A DNA stretch of 64,000 bases from Psychrobacillus sp. OK028 (GTDB lineage Bacteria; Bacillota; Bacilli; Bacillales_A; Planococcaceae), in assembly GCF_900103605.1 (NCBI RefSeq), contig NZ_FNHY01000010.1, positions 62,001 to 126,000 of the forward strand, written 5' to 3'. The position numbers and the translations under genes were made by a program. Position 1 is the first letter of the stretch; every line of letters starts with the position of its first letter. This document shows positions 1-11,006 of this stretch, piece by piece. Below the pieces are notes generated by a model that was given only the letters and a program-made list of their open reading frames with translations, was not told the origin of the DNA and searched no databases.

Positions 1-734
1 CGGAATCTTTGTCGCAAAGCTTATTTAGAACTGCGGCTACTACTGCAGCACATGCTCCGGTTCCGCAGGCAAGAGTTTCACCACTCCCGCGTTCCCAAAC
101 ACGCATAGAAATAGTGTCGCGACTTTCTACGGAGATAAATTCTGTATTGACACTCTCTGGGAAAAACGAATGATGCTCAAATTTTGGACCAATAACGGCT
201 AAATCTACTTGCATTGGATCATCTACCAACACTACGCAATGTGGATTGCCCATCGATACAGATGTAATGTGATAAGTTTTGTCTTCCACTTGTAATGGAA
301 ATTTTATTAACGGGTTTGTTTCATTAGATTGGACTGGTATTAGGGCTGGCTCTAAAATAGCTTTGCCCATATCTACTTTTGCGGAAGTCATTTTGCCGTT
401 TTCAATAAACAGTTCAATTGTTTTTATACCACTTAGTGTATCGATTGTTAACACTTCTTTTGCAACGATATTATGATCGTAAACGTATTTGGCGACGCAA
501 CGAATAGCATTCCCACACATTTTACCTTCGCTACCATCTATATTGAACATTCTCATTTTTGCATCTGCGCTTTCGGAAGGACATATAAGTACAATCCCAT
601 CACCGCCAATACCAAAATGTCGGTCAGATATTTGCTTGCTTAACGTACAAGGATCGTCAATAACGTGCTCAAAACAATTAATATAGATATAATCATTTCC
701 ACAGCCATGCATTTTCGTAAAAGGTATTTTCATC
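1..734 (-). CDS. dapF: Diaminopimelate epimerase, 3' end cut by the window edge
   Basis: Interconverts LL- and meso-diaminopimelate, the last-but-one step of lysine synthesis and the source of meso-DAP for peptidoglycan; cytosolic. The reading frame opens with MKIPFTKMHGCGNDY, typical of the family. One catalytic cysteine is C73 in MCGNAIRC and the second lies in ETLACGTGAC close to the window edge. About 244 codons are visible and only the C-terminal tail should be missing. The ATG at 734 follows a good AAAGGAG site. Aspartokinase III at 16.1-17.5 kb feeds the same pathway but is not linked to it. Identification is firm. Confidence 0.95.
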
Positions 735-806
735 TTTAGCGTAACTCCTTTTATCGCAAACTTCTTATTTATCCCATTATATCACAGGGTTCAATGAGAA
801 AATAAG

Positions 807-1655
807 TTACGGAGTTTTGCTATTGAACGTGTCTCCACCTTGAATCGTACCGTTTTCATATCCCTTATAAAACCAGCCTTTTCGTTGTTCAGAAGTACCA
901 TGCGTAAAACTTTCTGGAACAACATAGCCTCTTGCTTGCTTTTGAAGTGTATCGTCTCCAACAGCACTTGCAGCAGTTAATGCTTCATCCAAATCTCCTT
1001 CTTCCAAATAGCCCATTCCTTGCGCATGCTTAGCCCATACTCCAGAGAAATAATCTGCCTGTAGTTCAAAGCGGACTAGGTATTTATTGAATTCTTCCTC
1101 ACTTAGCTTCTGTCGAAGGGGCATAACTTGCTCAGTTGTCCCCAGTAACGTTTGAACATGGTGACCGACTTCATGTGCAATAACATAAGCCATAGCAAAA
1201 TCTCCAGGAGCATTGAACTTTGTTTGTAGTTCCTGATAAAAGCTTAAATCGATATATAACTTTTGGTCGCCTGGACAATAGAAAGGGCCAACTGCTGCGC
1301 CAGCTGTACCACAAGCAGAATTGACACTATCAGTGTATAAAACTAAAGTTGGCTCGACGTATTCCATTCCGTTATCTTGGAATATTTTAGTCCATACCTT
1401 TTCTGTATCGGCTAATACAACGGAAACGAACTCGGATAGCTCTTTTTCTTGTTCTGTTTCTTCGTATGGAACACCATTGGATTGATCTGTTGTTCCGAGA
1501 TTACCCATTAAATCTTCGGGGTTTCCGCCAAGTAACGTAACAATGATTACAATGATTAGTCCTAAACCACCGCCTACTCCGGCAATGGCCTTTCCGCCAC
1601 CCATTCCCCTTCGATCTTCCACATTGGAACTGCCTGTTCGACCTCTCCATTTCAT
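807..1655 (-). CDS. YpfJ-type neutral zinc metallopeptidase, membrane anchored
   Basis: A 282-residue protein of the YpfJ/KPN_02809 neutral zinc metallopeptidase family. A glycine-rich N-terminus (about residues 17-28) leads into one membrane segment (about 27-43), followed by an extracytoplasmic domain. The zinc motif HEVGHH is near the middle, and ELQADYFSGVW downstream supplies the expected third ligand region. Substrates of the family are not well established. The ATG at 1655 has AAAGGA about ten bases upstream. It is transcribed towards dapF, with only about 70 bases between them, so the two may be co-transcribed. The family call is confident; the cellular role is unknown. Confidence 0.85.
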   Translation of the reverse strand: MKWRGRTGSSNVEDRRGMGGGKAIAGVGGGLGLIIVIIVTLLGGNPEDLMGNLGTTDQSNGVPYEETEQEKELSEFVSVVLADTEKVWTKIFQDNGMEYVEPTLVLYTDSVNSACGTAGAAVGPFYCPGDQKLYIDLSFYQELQTKFNAPGDFAMAYVIAHEVGHHVQTLLGTTEQVMPLRQKLSEEEFNKYLVRFELQADYFSGVWAKHAQGMGYLEEGDLDEALTAASAVGDDTLQKQARGYVVPESFTHGTSEQRKGWFYKGYENGTIQGGDTFNSKTP

Positions 1656-1773
1656 CCCTTACACGTCCTTTTCTACATTGAATTGTATGTATATTGTTTA
1701 TACCCAATAATTTTAAAATTAGACATGCACGAGGTGCGTATTGCTTTATAATGAATAAAAAGGGGGATTTGTC

Positions 1774-2805
1774 ATGCTGAAAAAACCAAAAATGTTAAAG
1801 GCCGGAGATAAGGTAGCGACCATTAGTTTGTCATGGGGAGGCGCTGGCGAACCTGATTTACGGTGGAGATATGAGCAAGGTATAGAAAGATTGCGAAATG
1901 TTTTTGGACTCGAGGTTATCGCAATGCCAAACAGTTTAAAGGGTGGAAAATATTTATATGAAAACCCTGCAGCTCGAGCAGAAGATTTAATGAATGCATT
2001 TAAGGATCCTTCTATTAAAGCAATATTTTCTAATATTGGAGGAAGCGAAAGCATTCGATTATTACCTTATATTGATTTTGATGTGATTTCTGATAATCCC
2101 AAAATATTTATCGGTTATTCAGATTCTACTGTAACGCATCTATTCTGTCACAAAGCAGGAGTATCTTCGTTTTACGGCCCAGCTATATTAATGGATTTTG
2201 CAGAAAATGTAGAGATGCATGAGTATACGTTAGAGGCGGTGAAAAAAGCTTTATTTACAGGCGATGAAATAGGCGAAGTTAAGCCTGCACCCGAATGGAC
2301 AAGTGAACGTCTTGAATGGATTGTTGAAAATAAGGATAAAAAACGTAAGATGAATCCAAATAAAGGATATGAACTCTTGCAAGGTTCAGGGGTAGTGCAA
2401 GGTAAATTAATCGGAGGCTGTATAGAAGTATTAGAATTTGCAAAAGGTACTTCACTTTGGCCTGCAGAAGAATATTGGAAAGACAGTATTTTATTTTTTG
2501 AAACGTCTGAGGAGCTACCTACCCCTGGTCAATTAGAATATTGGCTACGTAATTATGGCACTCAAGGAATTCTTCAGCAGGCGCAAGGAATAATTATTGG
2601 TAAGCCTCAAAACGAGAAGTACTATGAGGAATACAAGGAGTCCATTCGTTTAATCATGAAGGAGCTTTCCTTAGAAAACCTACCAATTTTATATAACTTG
2701 AACTTTGGACATACAGAGCCTAAATTTGTGTTGCCATATGGGGCAATGGCAGAAATAAACTGTGAAAAAGTATCGTTTTCTATTTTAGAAAGTGGAGTGG
2801 AATAA
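1774..2805 (+). CDS. S66 family LD-carboxypeptidase (MccF-like)
   Basis: A 343-residue serine peptidase of family S66, which contains murein tetrapeptide LD-carboxypeptidases and the microcin C7 immunity protein MccF. The probable nucleophile is S116 in IGYSDST; the C-terminal histidine lies in NLNFGHTEP. The N-terminus (LKAGDKVATISLSWGG) resembles the MccF-like branch rather than classical LdcA. Members cleave amide bonds before D-amino acids or aminoacyl-nucleotides in the cytosol. The next gene starts three bases after its stop and encodes a FAD amino-acid oxidase-like protein, suggesting an operon handling D-amino-acid-containing compounds. That last point is inference. Confidence 0.85.
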   Translation: MLKKPKMLKAGDKVATISLSWGGAGEPDLRWRYEQGIERLRNVFGLEVIAMPNSLKGGKYLYENPAARAEDLMNAFKDPSIKAIFSNIGGSESIRLLPYIDFDVISDNPKIFIGYSDSTVTHLFCHKAGVSSFYGPAILMDFAENVEMHEYTLEAVKKALFTGDEIGEVKPAPEWTSERLEWIVENKDKKRKMNPNKGYELLQGSGVVQGKLIGGCIEVLEFAKGTSLWPAEEYWKDSILFFETSEELPTPGQLEYWLRNYGTQGILQQAQGIIIGKPQNEKYYEEYKESIRLIMKELSLENLPILYNLNFGHTEPKFVLPYGAMAEINCEKVSFSILESGVE

Positions 2806-2808
2806 TCG

Positions 2809-3897
2809 ATGTCTTCTTATATCGTTATAGGTGGGGGGATCCTAGGGGCTTCGACTGCATACCATCTCGCTAAACGAAATGTGAAAGTTACGCTAATCGA
2901 TCGTCAGGATAAAGGGCAGGCATCTGCAGCTGCAGCAGGGATAATTTGCCCGTGGATCTCTCAACGAAGAAATAAAAATTGGTACGCATTAGTAAAAAAT
3001 GGTGCAAGTTATTATAAACAGCTAGTAAAAGAGCTAGAGAATCTAGGAGAAACTTCTACAGGTTATAAACAAGTGGGGGCTATTGCCCTTCAAAATGATC
3101 CTAAAAAACTACAGAAAATGCTGGAGCGAGCAATGGAAAAACGATTAGATGCTCCTGAAATAGGTGAACTAAAACTATTATCACCAGTTGAAACGAAAGA
3201 GCGCTTTCCGCTAATATCAGAGGACTTCACTTCGTTGTATGTGGAGGGCGCTGCTCGAGTGGATGGTGGGGCAATGCGTGATGCATTAATAAGTGCTGCT
3301 AAAAAGCTAGGAACAGAAGTTATTTATGGCAACGCTACATTTTCTAGTGGTGCTTTAAAAGTAGATGGTCAGCTAATGGAAGCAGATGCAATCGTGTTAA
3401 CAACAGGTGCTTGGGGCAACGAATTACCGCAGGAGCTCGGTATGGACATGAAAGTGAGTTTTCAAAAAGCTCAAATTATGCATTTTCAAATGAATGATTG
3501 GGACACAGGAGAATGGCCGGTCGTGTTGCCACCTACAAATCAGTATTTATTAGCGTTTGAGGATGGTAAGGTTGTTGCGGGCTCCACGTACGAGGAAAAC
3601 ACAGGTTTTGATACAGAGGTGACTGAAGCCGGTAAACAGGAGTTACTAAAGAGCGCTGTAAGTATCGCAAGTTCACTAAGTAACGCTTCTATCTCTGAGG
3701 TTCGAGTAGGATTTAGACCGTATACGCCAGACTTTCTCCCTGTAATTGAGAAATTACCTGGTTATGATTCCATATACTTCTCTAATGGTTTAGGGGCATC
3801 AGGTTTAACAGCAGGACCATTTGTTGGTTCGGAGCTAGCAAGATTAATCTTAGGAGAAGAAACGGTTTTGGATTTAACGAAATATACATCAGTATGA
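2809..3897 (+). CDS. FAD-dependent oxidoreductase, DAO/glycine oxidase family
   Basis: A 362-residue DAO-superfamily flavoprotein. The Rossmann fingerprint GGGILG is at residues 8-13, with an acidic/arginine pair (IDRQ) after the second strand, and the C-terminal FAD-binding region contains EVRVGFRPYTPD and YFSNGLGASGLTAGP. Family members oxidise D-amino acids, glycine or sarcosine to the keto acid, ammonia and peroxide; the substrate cannot be read from sequence. It starts three bases after the LD-carboxypeptidase and ends 22 bases before a chemoreceptor-like gene, so the three are probably one transcript. D-alanine released from muropeptides is an attractive but unproven substrate. Confidence 0.85.
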   Translation: MSSYIVIGGGILGASTAYHLAKRNVKVTLIDRQDKGQASAAAAGIICPWISQRRNKNWYALVKNGASYYKQLVKELENLGETSTGYKQVGAIALQNDPKKLQKMLERAMEKRLDAPEIGELKLLSPVETKERFPLISEDFTSLYVEGAARVDGGAMRDALISAAKKLGTEVIYGNATFSSGALKVDGQLMEADAIVLTTGAWGNELPQELGMDMKVSFQKAQIMHFQMNDWDTGEWPVVLPPTNQYLLAFEDGKVVAGSTYEENTGFDTEVTEAGKQELLKSAVSIASSLSNASISEVRVGFRPYTPDFLPVIEKLPGYDSIYFSNGLGASGLTAGPFVGSELARLILGEETVLDLTKYTSV

Positions 3898-3919
3898 ATA
3901 GCTTAAAGGGGACGGGAGA

Positions 3920-4828
3920 ATGAATTATTCACAGGTAGAAGAAGTCAACGATATGAGTGTAGTGGAGGCTTTAGAGAAAAATCTAGCTATTATTCGATTT
4001 GATTTAGATCGTCGTGTTGCATATGTCAATGAAAACTTTGCAACAGAGATGGGCTATACGGTCAATGAATTAATGGGGAAACAGCATAAAGAATTATGTT
4101 TTCCTACGTTAATCAACCATCCCGATTATGAAAAGTTTTGGAAAGATTTAATGGCTGGAAATGGCTTTAGTAATAAAGTGGAACGTAAAAGTAAACAGGG
4201 CAAGAGTGTGATGCTAGAAGCAACGTATATGCCGATATTCGGTTCTGTTGGTCAGGTGTTAGGAGTCACTAAAGTTGCAACGAATGTAACAAAACGTCAT
4301 GAAATTTTGGTGGGTGTGACAGAGGAATTAAAAGAAATGTCTATGGATTTGAGCACCCGTGCAGAGGTTGGTACGAAAAGAAGCGAAGAATTACTTCAGC
4401 GAATTGATGAAATTGCCACAGGCTCCAAAGAAAATACAGAAACTTTGCAAAGTCTTCAAGTACAAGCAGATTCAATCCGTGGAATCGTGCAAACTATTCG
4501 AGAAATTGCTGCTCAAACAAATTTACTTGCATTAAACGCAGCGATAGAAGCGGCTCGTGCTGGAGAGCATGGACGAGGGTTTAATGTTGTTGCACAGGAA
4601 GTACGTAAATTAGCTGGAAGGGTAGAGAACTCAATCGTAGAAGTACGTGAAAACATTGAAGGTATCGCGAAACAAGTTGAAAAAGTAACGAGTAGTAATA
4701 GCAGCTCTCAGGCAAGTATCGAAAAAAGTCAGGAAGAAATACGCACAGCTTTAGAGGAATTCAAGGATATCTCCTCTGCAGCGACCAAATTAGAAGGACA
4801 AGCTGTTGAATTTGTGAAACTTATTTAA
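3920..4828 (+). CDS. Soluble PAS-domain methyl-accepting chemotaxis-like protein
   Basis: A 302-residue protein without membrane segments. Residues about 15-130 form a PAS sensor domain ([20 protein letters not shown], then a PAC-like region). The rest is a chemoreceptor signalling coiled coil whose hairpin tip is recognisable by [20 protein letters not shown]. It is shorter than transmembrane receptors and resembles cytoplasmic receptors that couple through CheW/CheA. The ligand or cofactor of the PAS domain is unknown. It lies 22 bases behind the amino-acid oxidase-like gene with its own GGGGACGGGAG-type site, so it may sense redox state or products linked to that enzyme; that is inference. 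Confidence 0.9.
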   Translation: MNYSQVEEVNDMSVVEALEKNLAIIRFDLDRRVAYVNENFATEMGYTVNELMGKQHKELCFPTLINHPDYEKFWKDLMAGNGFSNKVERKSKQGKSVMLEATYMPIFGSVGQVLGVTKVATNVTKRHEILVGVTEELKEMSMDLSTRAEVGTKRSEELLQRIDEIATGSKENTETLQSLQVQADSIRGIVQTIREIAAQTNLLALNAAIEAARAGEHGRGFNVVAQEVRKLAGRVENSIVEVRENIEGIAKQVEKVTSSNSSSQASIEKSQEEIRTALEEFKDISSAATKLEGQAVEFVKLI

Positions 4829-4902
4829 GCAGTAGAAGTTCACAACATGTATATCGTTCCTCCAATCATGCTAAACTAGATGAGGTATAGGAGGTGCAGA
4901 AG

Positions 4903-5193
4903 ATGAGTGCATATTTTATAGGATATATTGAAATTGAACGACAAATAGATTTCTATTTTCAAATGAAGCAGGTTGAAAAGCAATTCGAACTCCGATTAAC
5001 AATGGAAGGAATTATATCTGAGCGGCATTCATTTAAGCTGCAGCATGTATATGATGTTTCACATAAACCTTTCTCGTTTGGAGGAGGCCTATTATATCTT
5101 CATACAAACCAAGGCGTTTTTCCTTTTCAAATACAGGAAAATCCATCGAACTTTATACAAGGCTTTAAGTTATTAAAAACTGAACACTCGTGA
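4903..5193 (+). CDS. Small hypothetical protein, 96 residues
   Basis: Not recognised. An in-frame GTG nine bases upstream lies inside the ribosome binding site AGGAGGTG, so the ATG at 4903 is the likely start. The product is soluble, contains aromatic-rich beta-like stretches (SAYFIGYIEIERQIDFYF; FSFGGGLLYL) and shows no signal peptide or membrane segment. It follows the chemoreceptor gene by about 75 bases and is closed by an intrinsic terminator. The good ribosome binding site and terminator favour a real gene. Confidence 0.65.
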   Translation: MSAYFIGYIEIERQIDFYFQMKQVEKQFELRLTMEGIISERHSFKLQHVYDVSHKPFSFGGGLLYLHTNQGVFPFQIQENPSNFIQGFKLLKTEHS

Positions 5194-5194
5194 G

Positions 5195-5232
5195 CATCTA
5201 CGTTATGAATTGAATAGCGTAGGTGTTTTTTA
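5195..5232 (+). terminator. Intrinsic terminator
   Basis: CATCTACG (5195-5202) pairs with CGTAGGTG (5218-5225), allowing one G-U, and is followed by TTTTTT. It closes the small hypothetical gene that ends at 5193. Confidence 0.75.
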
Positions 5233-5495
5233 TAATGAAAAGAAAGTATAATTTGATATCTCATCTGTCTCACTTTTCCCGAAGAGGTCGTCATCTTCCA
5301 CTTCAATTAATACAGTGAATTGTATTCAACTATAAAATTAAAGATAGTTGCTAATATAAAAAGATTGGCTAAATTTTTACTGATTATCTCAAATTACTTG
5401 TATAGCTTTATGAATTATAAATGCAATTAAATGCTAGGGAAAGACCACTTATTTATGGGATATTGTAATCAACTTTCCTTATATCAAGTGGTAAT

Positions 5496-5622
5496 GTTGA
5501 TTGAAGCGCAGGGCGGTGACTCCTGCCGGAACAGCATGAGCTGAAGACCCTGGACTGAGCGGAGCGAGGGAAGCGGCTGAAGCCATGCCGGCGGAAAGCG
5601 TCCGCCCGGAGAGTAAATCAAC
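5496..5622. repeat. GC-rich intergenic mosaic repeat with inverted ends
   Basis: A GC-rich block of about 127 bases in AT-rich DNA. Its ends are inverted: GTTGATT (5496-5502) against AATCAAC (5616-5622), and further in GGGCGG (5511-5516) against CCGCCC (5602-5607). The inside is highly structured and contains GAGCGGAGCGAGGGAAGC. It resembles the dispersed GC-rich intergenic elements I know from Bacillus and Planococcaceae genomes, but copy number cannot be checked here. The flanks 5234-5495 and 5623-5780 hold no gene that I can see. Confidence 0.7.
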
Positions 5623-5786
5623 GGTGCATCTAGTTTTTTTATTCGGTTGTTCTCGAGCGGTTAAGCTCAGCACTTGAGCGTATACCAACTGATCATGAGT
5701 TTGTATAAATAGTTGCCAAGGCCGATAGGTTTAAATTACGTTATTTCGACTGAATTTTATGAATCGTAGAACATATTGAAGAGAGA

Positions 5787-5814
5787 TTGTAAATGTTTTG
5801 TTGCGTGCTATAAT
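5787..5814 (+). promoter_or_regulatory. Sigma-A promoter of the xpt leader
   Basis: TTGTAA (5787-5792) and TATAAT (5809-5814) are separated by 16 bases. The predicted start lies just upstream of the purine riboswitch aptamer. Confidence 0.75.
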
Positions 5815-5831
5815 AAACAATATTCAAATAA

Positions 5832-5912
5832 CAACAACTCGTATAATCGCAGGGATATGGCCTGCAAGTTTCTACCAGCTTACCGTAAATAAGCTGACTA
5901 TGGGTGGCGATG
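5832..5912 (+). promoter_or_regulatory. Purine (guanine-type) riboswitch aptamer
   Basis: The purine-aptamer signature is plain: ACTCGTATAATCGCAGGGATATGG, then GCAAGTTTCTACC, then a second hairpin with an ACCGTAAA loop, then GACTATGGGTG closing P1. The base before TATG in GACTATG is C, the position equivalent to C74 of the B. subtilis xpt aptamer, which specifies guanine or hypoxanthine; adenine riboswitches carry U there. A terminator follows at 5971-6031, so ligand binding should switch off the xpt-pbuX salvage operon, as established for this leader class. Confidence 0.95.
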
Positions 5913-5970
5913 AGATATTTTGGTTATGGCATTTTTGTCATAATCGATTTTATTTCGATTCGACTTTTTT

Positions 5971-7925
<1,955 letters not shown>

Positions 7926-8041
7926 ATTTTTTCAAATAAAATTAAATTTCACATTGAAATAAACCACATAGACTAAGATATAATATGAGAATGTCGACTG
8001 CTTTTTCTATTCATTTAGATTAAGAGGAGGCATTTTTTTAT

Positions 8042-8065
8042 ATGAATCAGCTGAAAATTTTTTAA
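8042..8065 (+). CDS. Seven-codon open frame with a strong ribosome binding site
   Basis: AAGAGGAGG (8022-8030) is followed eleven bases later by ATG and a frame encoding MNQLKIF. Upstream, TTGAAA and TATAAT could be a promoter but the spacing of 19 bases is long. Downstream is a weak ACTAC/GTAGT hairpin with a T run near 8110-8142. It may be a leader peptide or the remnant of a lost gene. Apart from this and the helD terminator, 7926-8275 holds nothing I can identify. Confidence 0.3.
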   Translation: MNQLKIF

Positions 8066-8152
8066 TATTGCATTGGATTAATGGAAGTTAAACTTCATAA
8101 CTTTTAAGAGACTACAGGGGAGATTATCTTTCGTAGTTTTTTTATTTCCATG

Positions 8153-8200
8153 AAAAAAGCCAAAGATTTGTAAGCAGTAAAAAGCTTACATATTTTTGGC
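8153..8200 (-). terminator. Terminator of helD
   Basis: Arms 8159-8175 and 8184-8200 (GCCAAAG... against GCTTACA...TTTGGC) form a 17-base stem with two mismatches. On the minus strand it is followed by TTTTTT, about 75 bases after the helD stop. Confidence 0.8.
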
Positions 8201-8275
8201 TGATTAATATTATACTTGAAAAGGTAATTGCTCAATTGTGTTATCAAGCTCGGCTGAAATTTCTCGCAAGACGTT

Positions 8276-10579
8276 TTACAATAATGGGGTAGGTTCACCT
8301 ACACTGTAAAGTTGCAAATAATGCATAGCTCTGGTGCAGGCGGTGTAGAATACTCTGCGAAGGCTCTCATCACCGTATACTTGCTTAGATGCGTCATAAA
8401 TAATGACAGCGTCAAATTCGATGCCTTTGGACAAATACGCCGGTATGACAACAACTCCTTGTTCATACTCAATCGAGCCATTCTTTACGAGCTTTATATT
8501 ATCAATGCTGGACAAGGCTTCGTGTGCTCTTTTACTTTCCTCCACTGATTTACATATGATAGCAATACTATTACAACCAAGATTTCGCAAAGCCGTGACT
8601 TTGGATTCGATGGAGCGGTGCAGTTCTGTATGATCGAGCAATTGTGTCAATACAGGTTGCTCGCCGTCGCGTTCGAAGGGGATAATCTGTTCTCCGTTAG
8701 GTACTAGTCTGCTTGTAAATTCGATAATCGGTTTCGTTGATCTATAGCTTCGTGTCATATTAATGACTTCCGTTTCAAGCTGTCCATATAAGCTCATCAG
8801 TGTGTGAAAATCATCCGTCTCACTTGCGTGTGCGAATATTGCCTGATTAAAGTCACCTAGCACGGTCATTCGTGCGGAAGGAAATAGACGCTTTAGAAAC
8901 TCAAATTGAAACGGTGAATAATCCTGCGCTTCATCAACAAGTATATGCTTAATCGAGCGGTTTGATTGGAAGCCTAGAATTAGCTCTTTCAAAAGTAAGA
9001 ATGGGGTAGCATCTTCGTAAGATAGTTTACCTTCGTCGAGTATTTGCAACGTCGCTTGACAAATCTCTGCCCACTCTGCGGGTGTTTCGCCTTTTATCCA
9101 CTGTTTTATCTGAAGCGGATCAACGAAAAGCTGTTTATATATACCCTTCATGTCAATAAATTTAAATGTTCGTACTCGTTTACGTAACGGCTTCAATTTC
9201 TGTTGAACAATCAGTTGTGCAAGTGCTTCAGGTTCGATCTCATAGTCGGCAATCGATTCACCTTTAAAGCCGTGCTTTTTAGCTAAGTAGGTATGGACTT
9301 TATGGTACTCCTCGTTACTTAGCAACTCGATTTTTTCCTGTACCCACGGATTTGTTGATTCAGCCTTTTGAGCTTCATTTATTTTTTTAATTAGCCAATC
9401 CTTTAACTTTTCAAGTCTATTATGAAATCGAAGTGTGGTGTCAGTATTATAAAATCTTGCAGCTATTTGCTCCGCAGTAACAATCGGCTTTCCTCTGAAG
9501 TTTATATCCTTAAATAACATTCCAGATAAATGTAAAGACTTTCTATATGATTCAATCGCTTCGAAAAAAAGGAGTGATGCTTTGAATTGAATACTCGCAA
9601 CCCTTGATCTGTAGGAAGGGGTATTCGCAGCAGTTAAAACATATTCCAATTGGTCGTAGGGATTTTCAACTTGAAACTCTTTACTGAGTCGATTGTCTAA
9701 GTATTCCTGAAATGTGACCTGCTGCATATTCTCTTCTCCTAGTTCTGGCAGAACATTGGACACATAACTGTTAAACATCGAATTAGGGGAAAATAGAACA
9801 ATTTGATCAGCACTTATACTATCTCGATATTTGTAGAGCAAAAAAGCAATCCGCTGCAGGGCGGCCGATGTCTTGCCACTGCCAGCAGCGCCGTGTACAA
9901 TGAGCAGTCTCCCACGATCATGACGGATGATTCGGTTTTGTTCCTGTTGAATGGTAGCTACTATATTGTGCATATGTTTGTCTGTACCTTTGCCCAGTAC
10001 CTGTTGTAAAATCTCGTCTCCAATGGTGAGACTTGTATCGAACATGGATTGAAGAACACCGCCACGGATAAGATATTGTCCTTTTTTCGCTAATATGCCT
10101 TGGATTTCACCCCCAGGTGTTGCATACTTGGCCGGTCCAGTCTGGTACTCATAGTAGACACTAGAGATAGGCGCCCTCCAATCGTAGATAAGAAACTCTT
10201 CGCCGCTTGCATCCGTAAGTGTGGAAATTCCAATATAAATCTTTTCTTCAGTAGATTCTCCTTCTTCAATGAAATCGATTCGACCGAAGTAGGGAACCTC
10301 TTGCATACGGCGAAGCTTGGATAATTTATTGGATACATGTCTATTGGTGCTTTGGCTTACTGATAGAGCCTGAGCTTCTTGTCTCAAGCCGATGATGGTC
10401 TCAAGATAATCGTCGAAGGTATCAACATTCACCTTGACTTCATCCCAAAAGTGTTTGCGCATATTAACTAATTCGTGCCGACGCCGAGATGTTTCTTCTT
10501 CTAATCCGCTTATTCGATCCGTTATTGTCTCTATCACACTGACCACTCGTCTTTGCTCCCGCTGAAATTCTGACTCCAC
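8276..10579 (-). CDS. helD: RNA polymerase recycling ATPase HelD
   Basis: A superfamily 1 helicase-like ATPase that binds RNA polymerase and helps release it from stalled or post-termination complexes. 767 residues, as expected for HelD. An N-terminal coiled-coil arm occupies about residues 1-95. Walker A is VHGAAGSGKTS near residue 230, motif II is HILVDEAQDYSPFQ, and UvrD-like motifs run to the C-terminus. GTG at 10579 is preferred because AAGGAG lies eight bases upstream; the earlier GTG at 10588 touches that site. It is monocistronic and ends in the hairpin at 8153-8200. Confidence 0.9.
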   Translation of the reverse strand: MESEFQREQRRVVSVIETITDRISGLEEETSRRRHELVNMRKHFWDEVKVNVDTFDDYLETIIGLRQEAQALSVSQSTNRHVSNKLSKLRRMQEVPYFGRIDFIEEGESTEEKIYIGISTLTDASGEEFLIYDWRAPISSVYYEYQTGPAKYATPGGEIQGILAKKGQYLIRGGVLQSMFDTSLTIGDEILQQVLGKGTDKHMHNIVATIQQEQNRIIRHDRGRLLIVHGAAGSGKTSAALQRIAFLLYKYRDSISADQIVLFSPNSMFNSYVSNVLPELGEENMQQVTFQEYLDNRLSKEFQVENPYDQLEYVLTAANTPSYRSRVASIQFKASLLFFEAIESYRKSLHLSGMLFKDINFRGKPIVTAEQIAARFYNTDTTLRFHNRLEKLKDWLIKKINEAQKAESTNPWVQEKIELLSNEEYHKVHTYLAKKHGFKGESIADYEIEPEALAQLIVQQKLKPLRKRVRTFKFIDMKGIYKQLFVDPLQIKQWIKGETPAEWAEICQATLQILDEGKLSYEDATPFLLLKELILGFQSNRSIKHILVDEAQDYSPFQFEFLKRLFPSARMTVLGDFNQAIFAHASETDDFHTLMSLYGQLETEVINMTRSYRSTKPIIEFTSRLVPNGEQIIPFERDGEQPVLTQLLDHTELHRSIESKVTALRNLGCNSIAIICKSVEESKRAHEALSSIDNIKLVKNGSIEYEQGVVVIPAYLSKGIEFDAVIIYDASKQVYGDESLRRVFYTACTRAMHYLQLYSVGEPTPLL

Positions 10580-10760
10580 AGCAACCACTCCTTAAATAAA
10601 TTGGAATTGACATACGAAAAATTATGTTGTATAATTTAAATTAGGGATATTATGAACATCTTTTTAAATTTACGTATATCTATATAAATTTACCACAGGT
10701 TCTCATTTTTTTCAATGTATCGGAACATGTTTTTTTTATGCGTATTGAATACATTTACAC

Positions 10761-10789
10761 ACACCCGTTAGATAATGGGTGTTTTTTTG
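10761..10789 (+). terminator. Orphan terminator-like hairpin
   Basis: ACACCC (10761-10766) pairs with GGGTGT (10777-10782), extended by a G-U and a T-A pair, and is followed by TTTTTTT. No gene on the plus strand leads into it, so it may end an unrecognised small RNA or be a remnant. Confidence 0.55.
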
Positions 10790-10849
10790 TGCACATTTTT
10801 ACTACGAAATGTTTAATGTGAATGTTGAGATGTTTTTCATATTAAAAGA

Positions 10850-10987
10850 AATTAAAGGAACAGTTCCGAAATCGATTGTATAATTGAGGCACAAAAGAAG
10901 GATGAGGCTCTTTTTACCTTAATCAAAGAACTCGAAAAAAGAGAAGATGTTGAAATGATAGATGGGTCCACCTTTTACTTAATGTAA
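10850..10987 (+). pseudogene. Possible gene remnant (C-terminal fragment)
   Basis: A frame without a standard start reads KDEALFTLIKELEKREDV and on to a TAA at 10985-10987. Its composition looks like the C-terminal helix of a real protein, but there is no ATG/GTG/TTG in a useful position and no ribosome binding site. The palindrome GGAACAGTTCC (about 10858-10868) lies just upstream. It could be the tail of a decayed gene or chance. Confidence 0.25.
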
Positions 10988-11006
10988 TAGCGTAAGGTAT
11001 GTTCTG

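Noticed and set aside
5479-5688. 69-codon minus-strand frame
   Set aside because: It spans the GC-rich intergenic repeat, lacks a ribosome binding site and resembles no protein.
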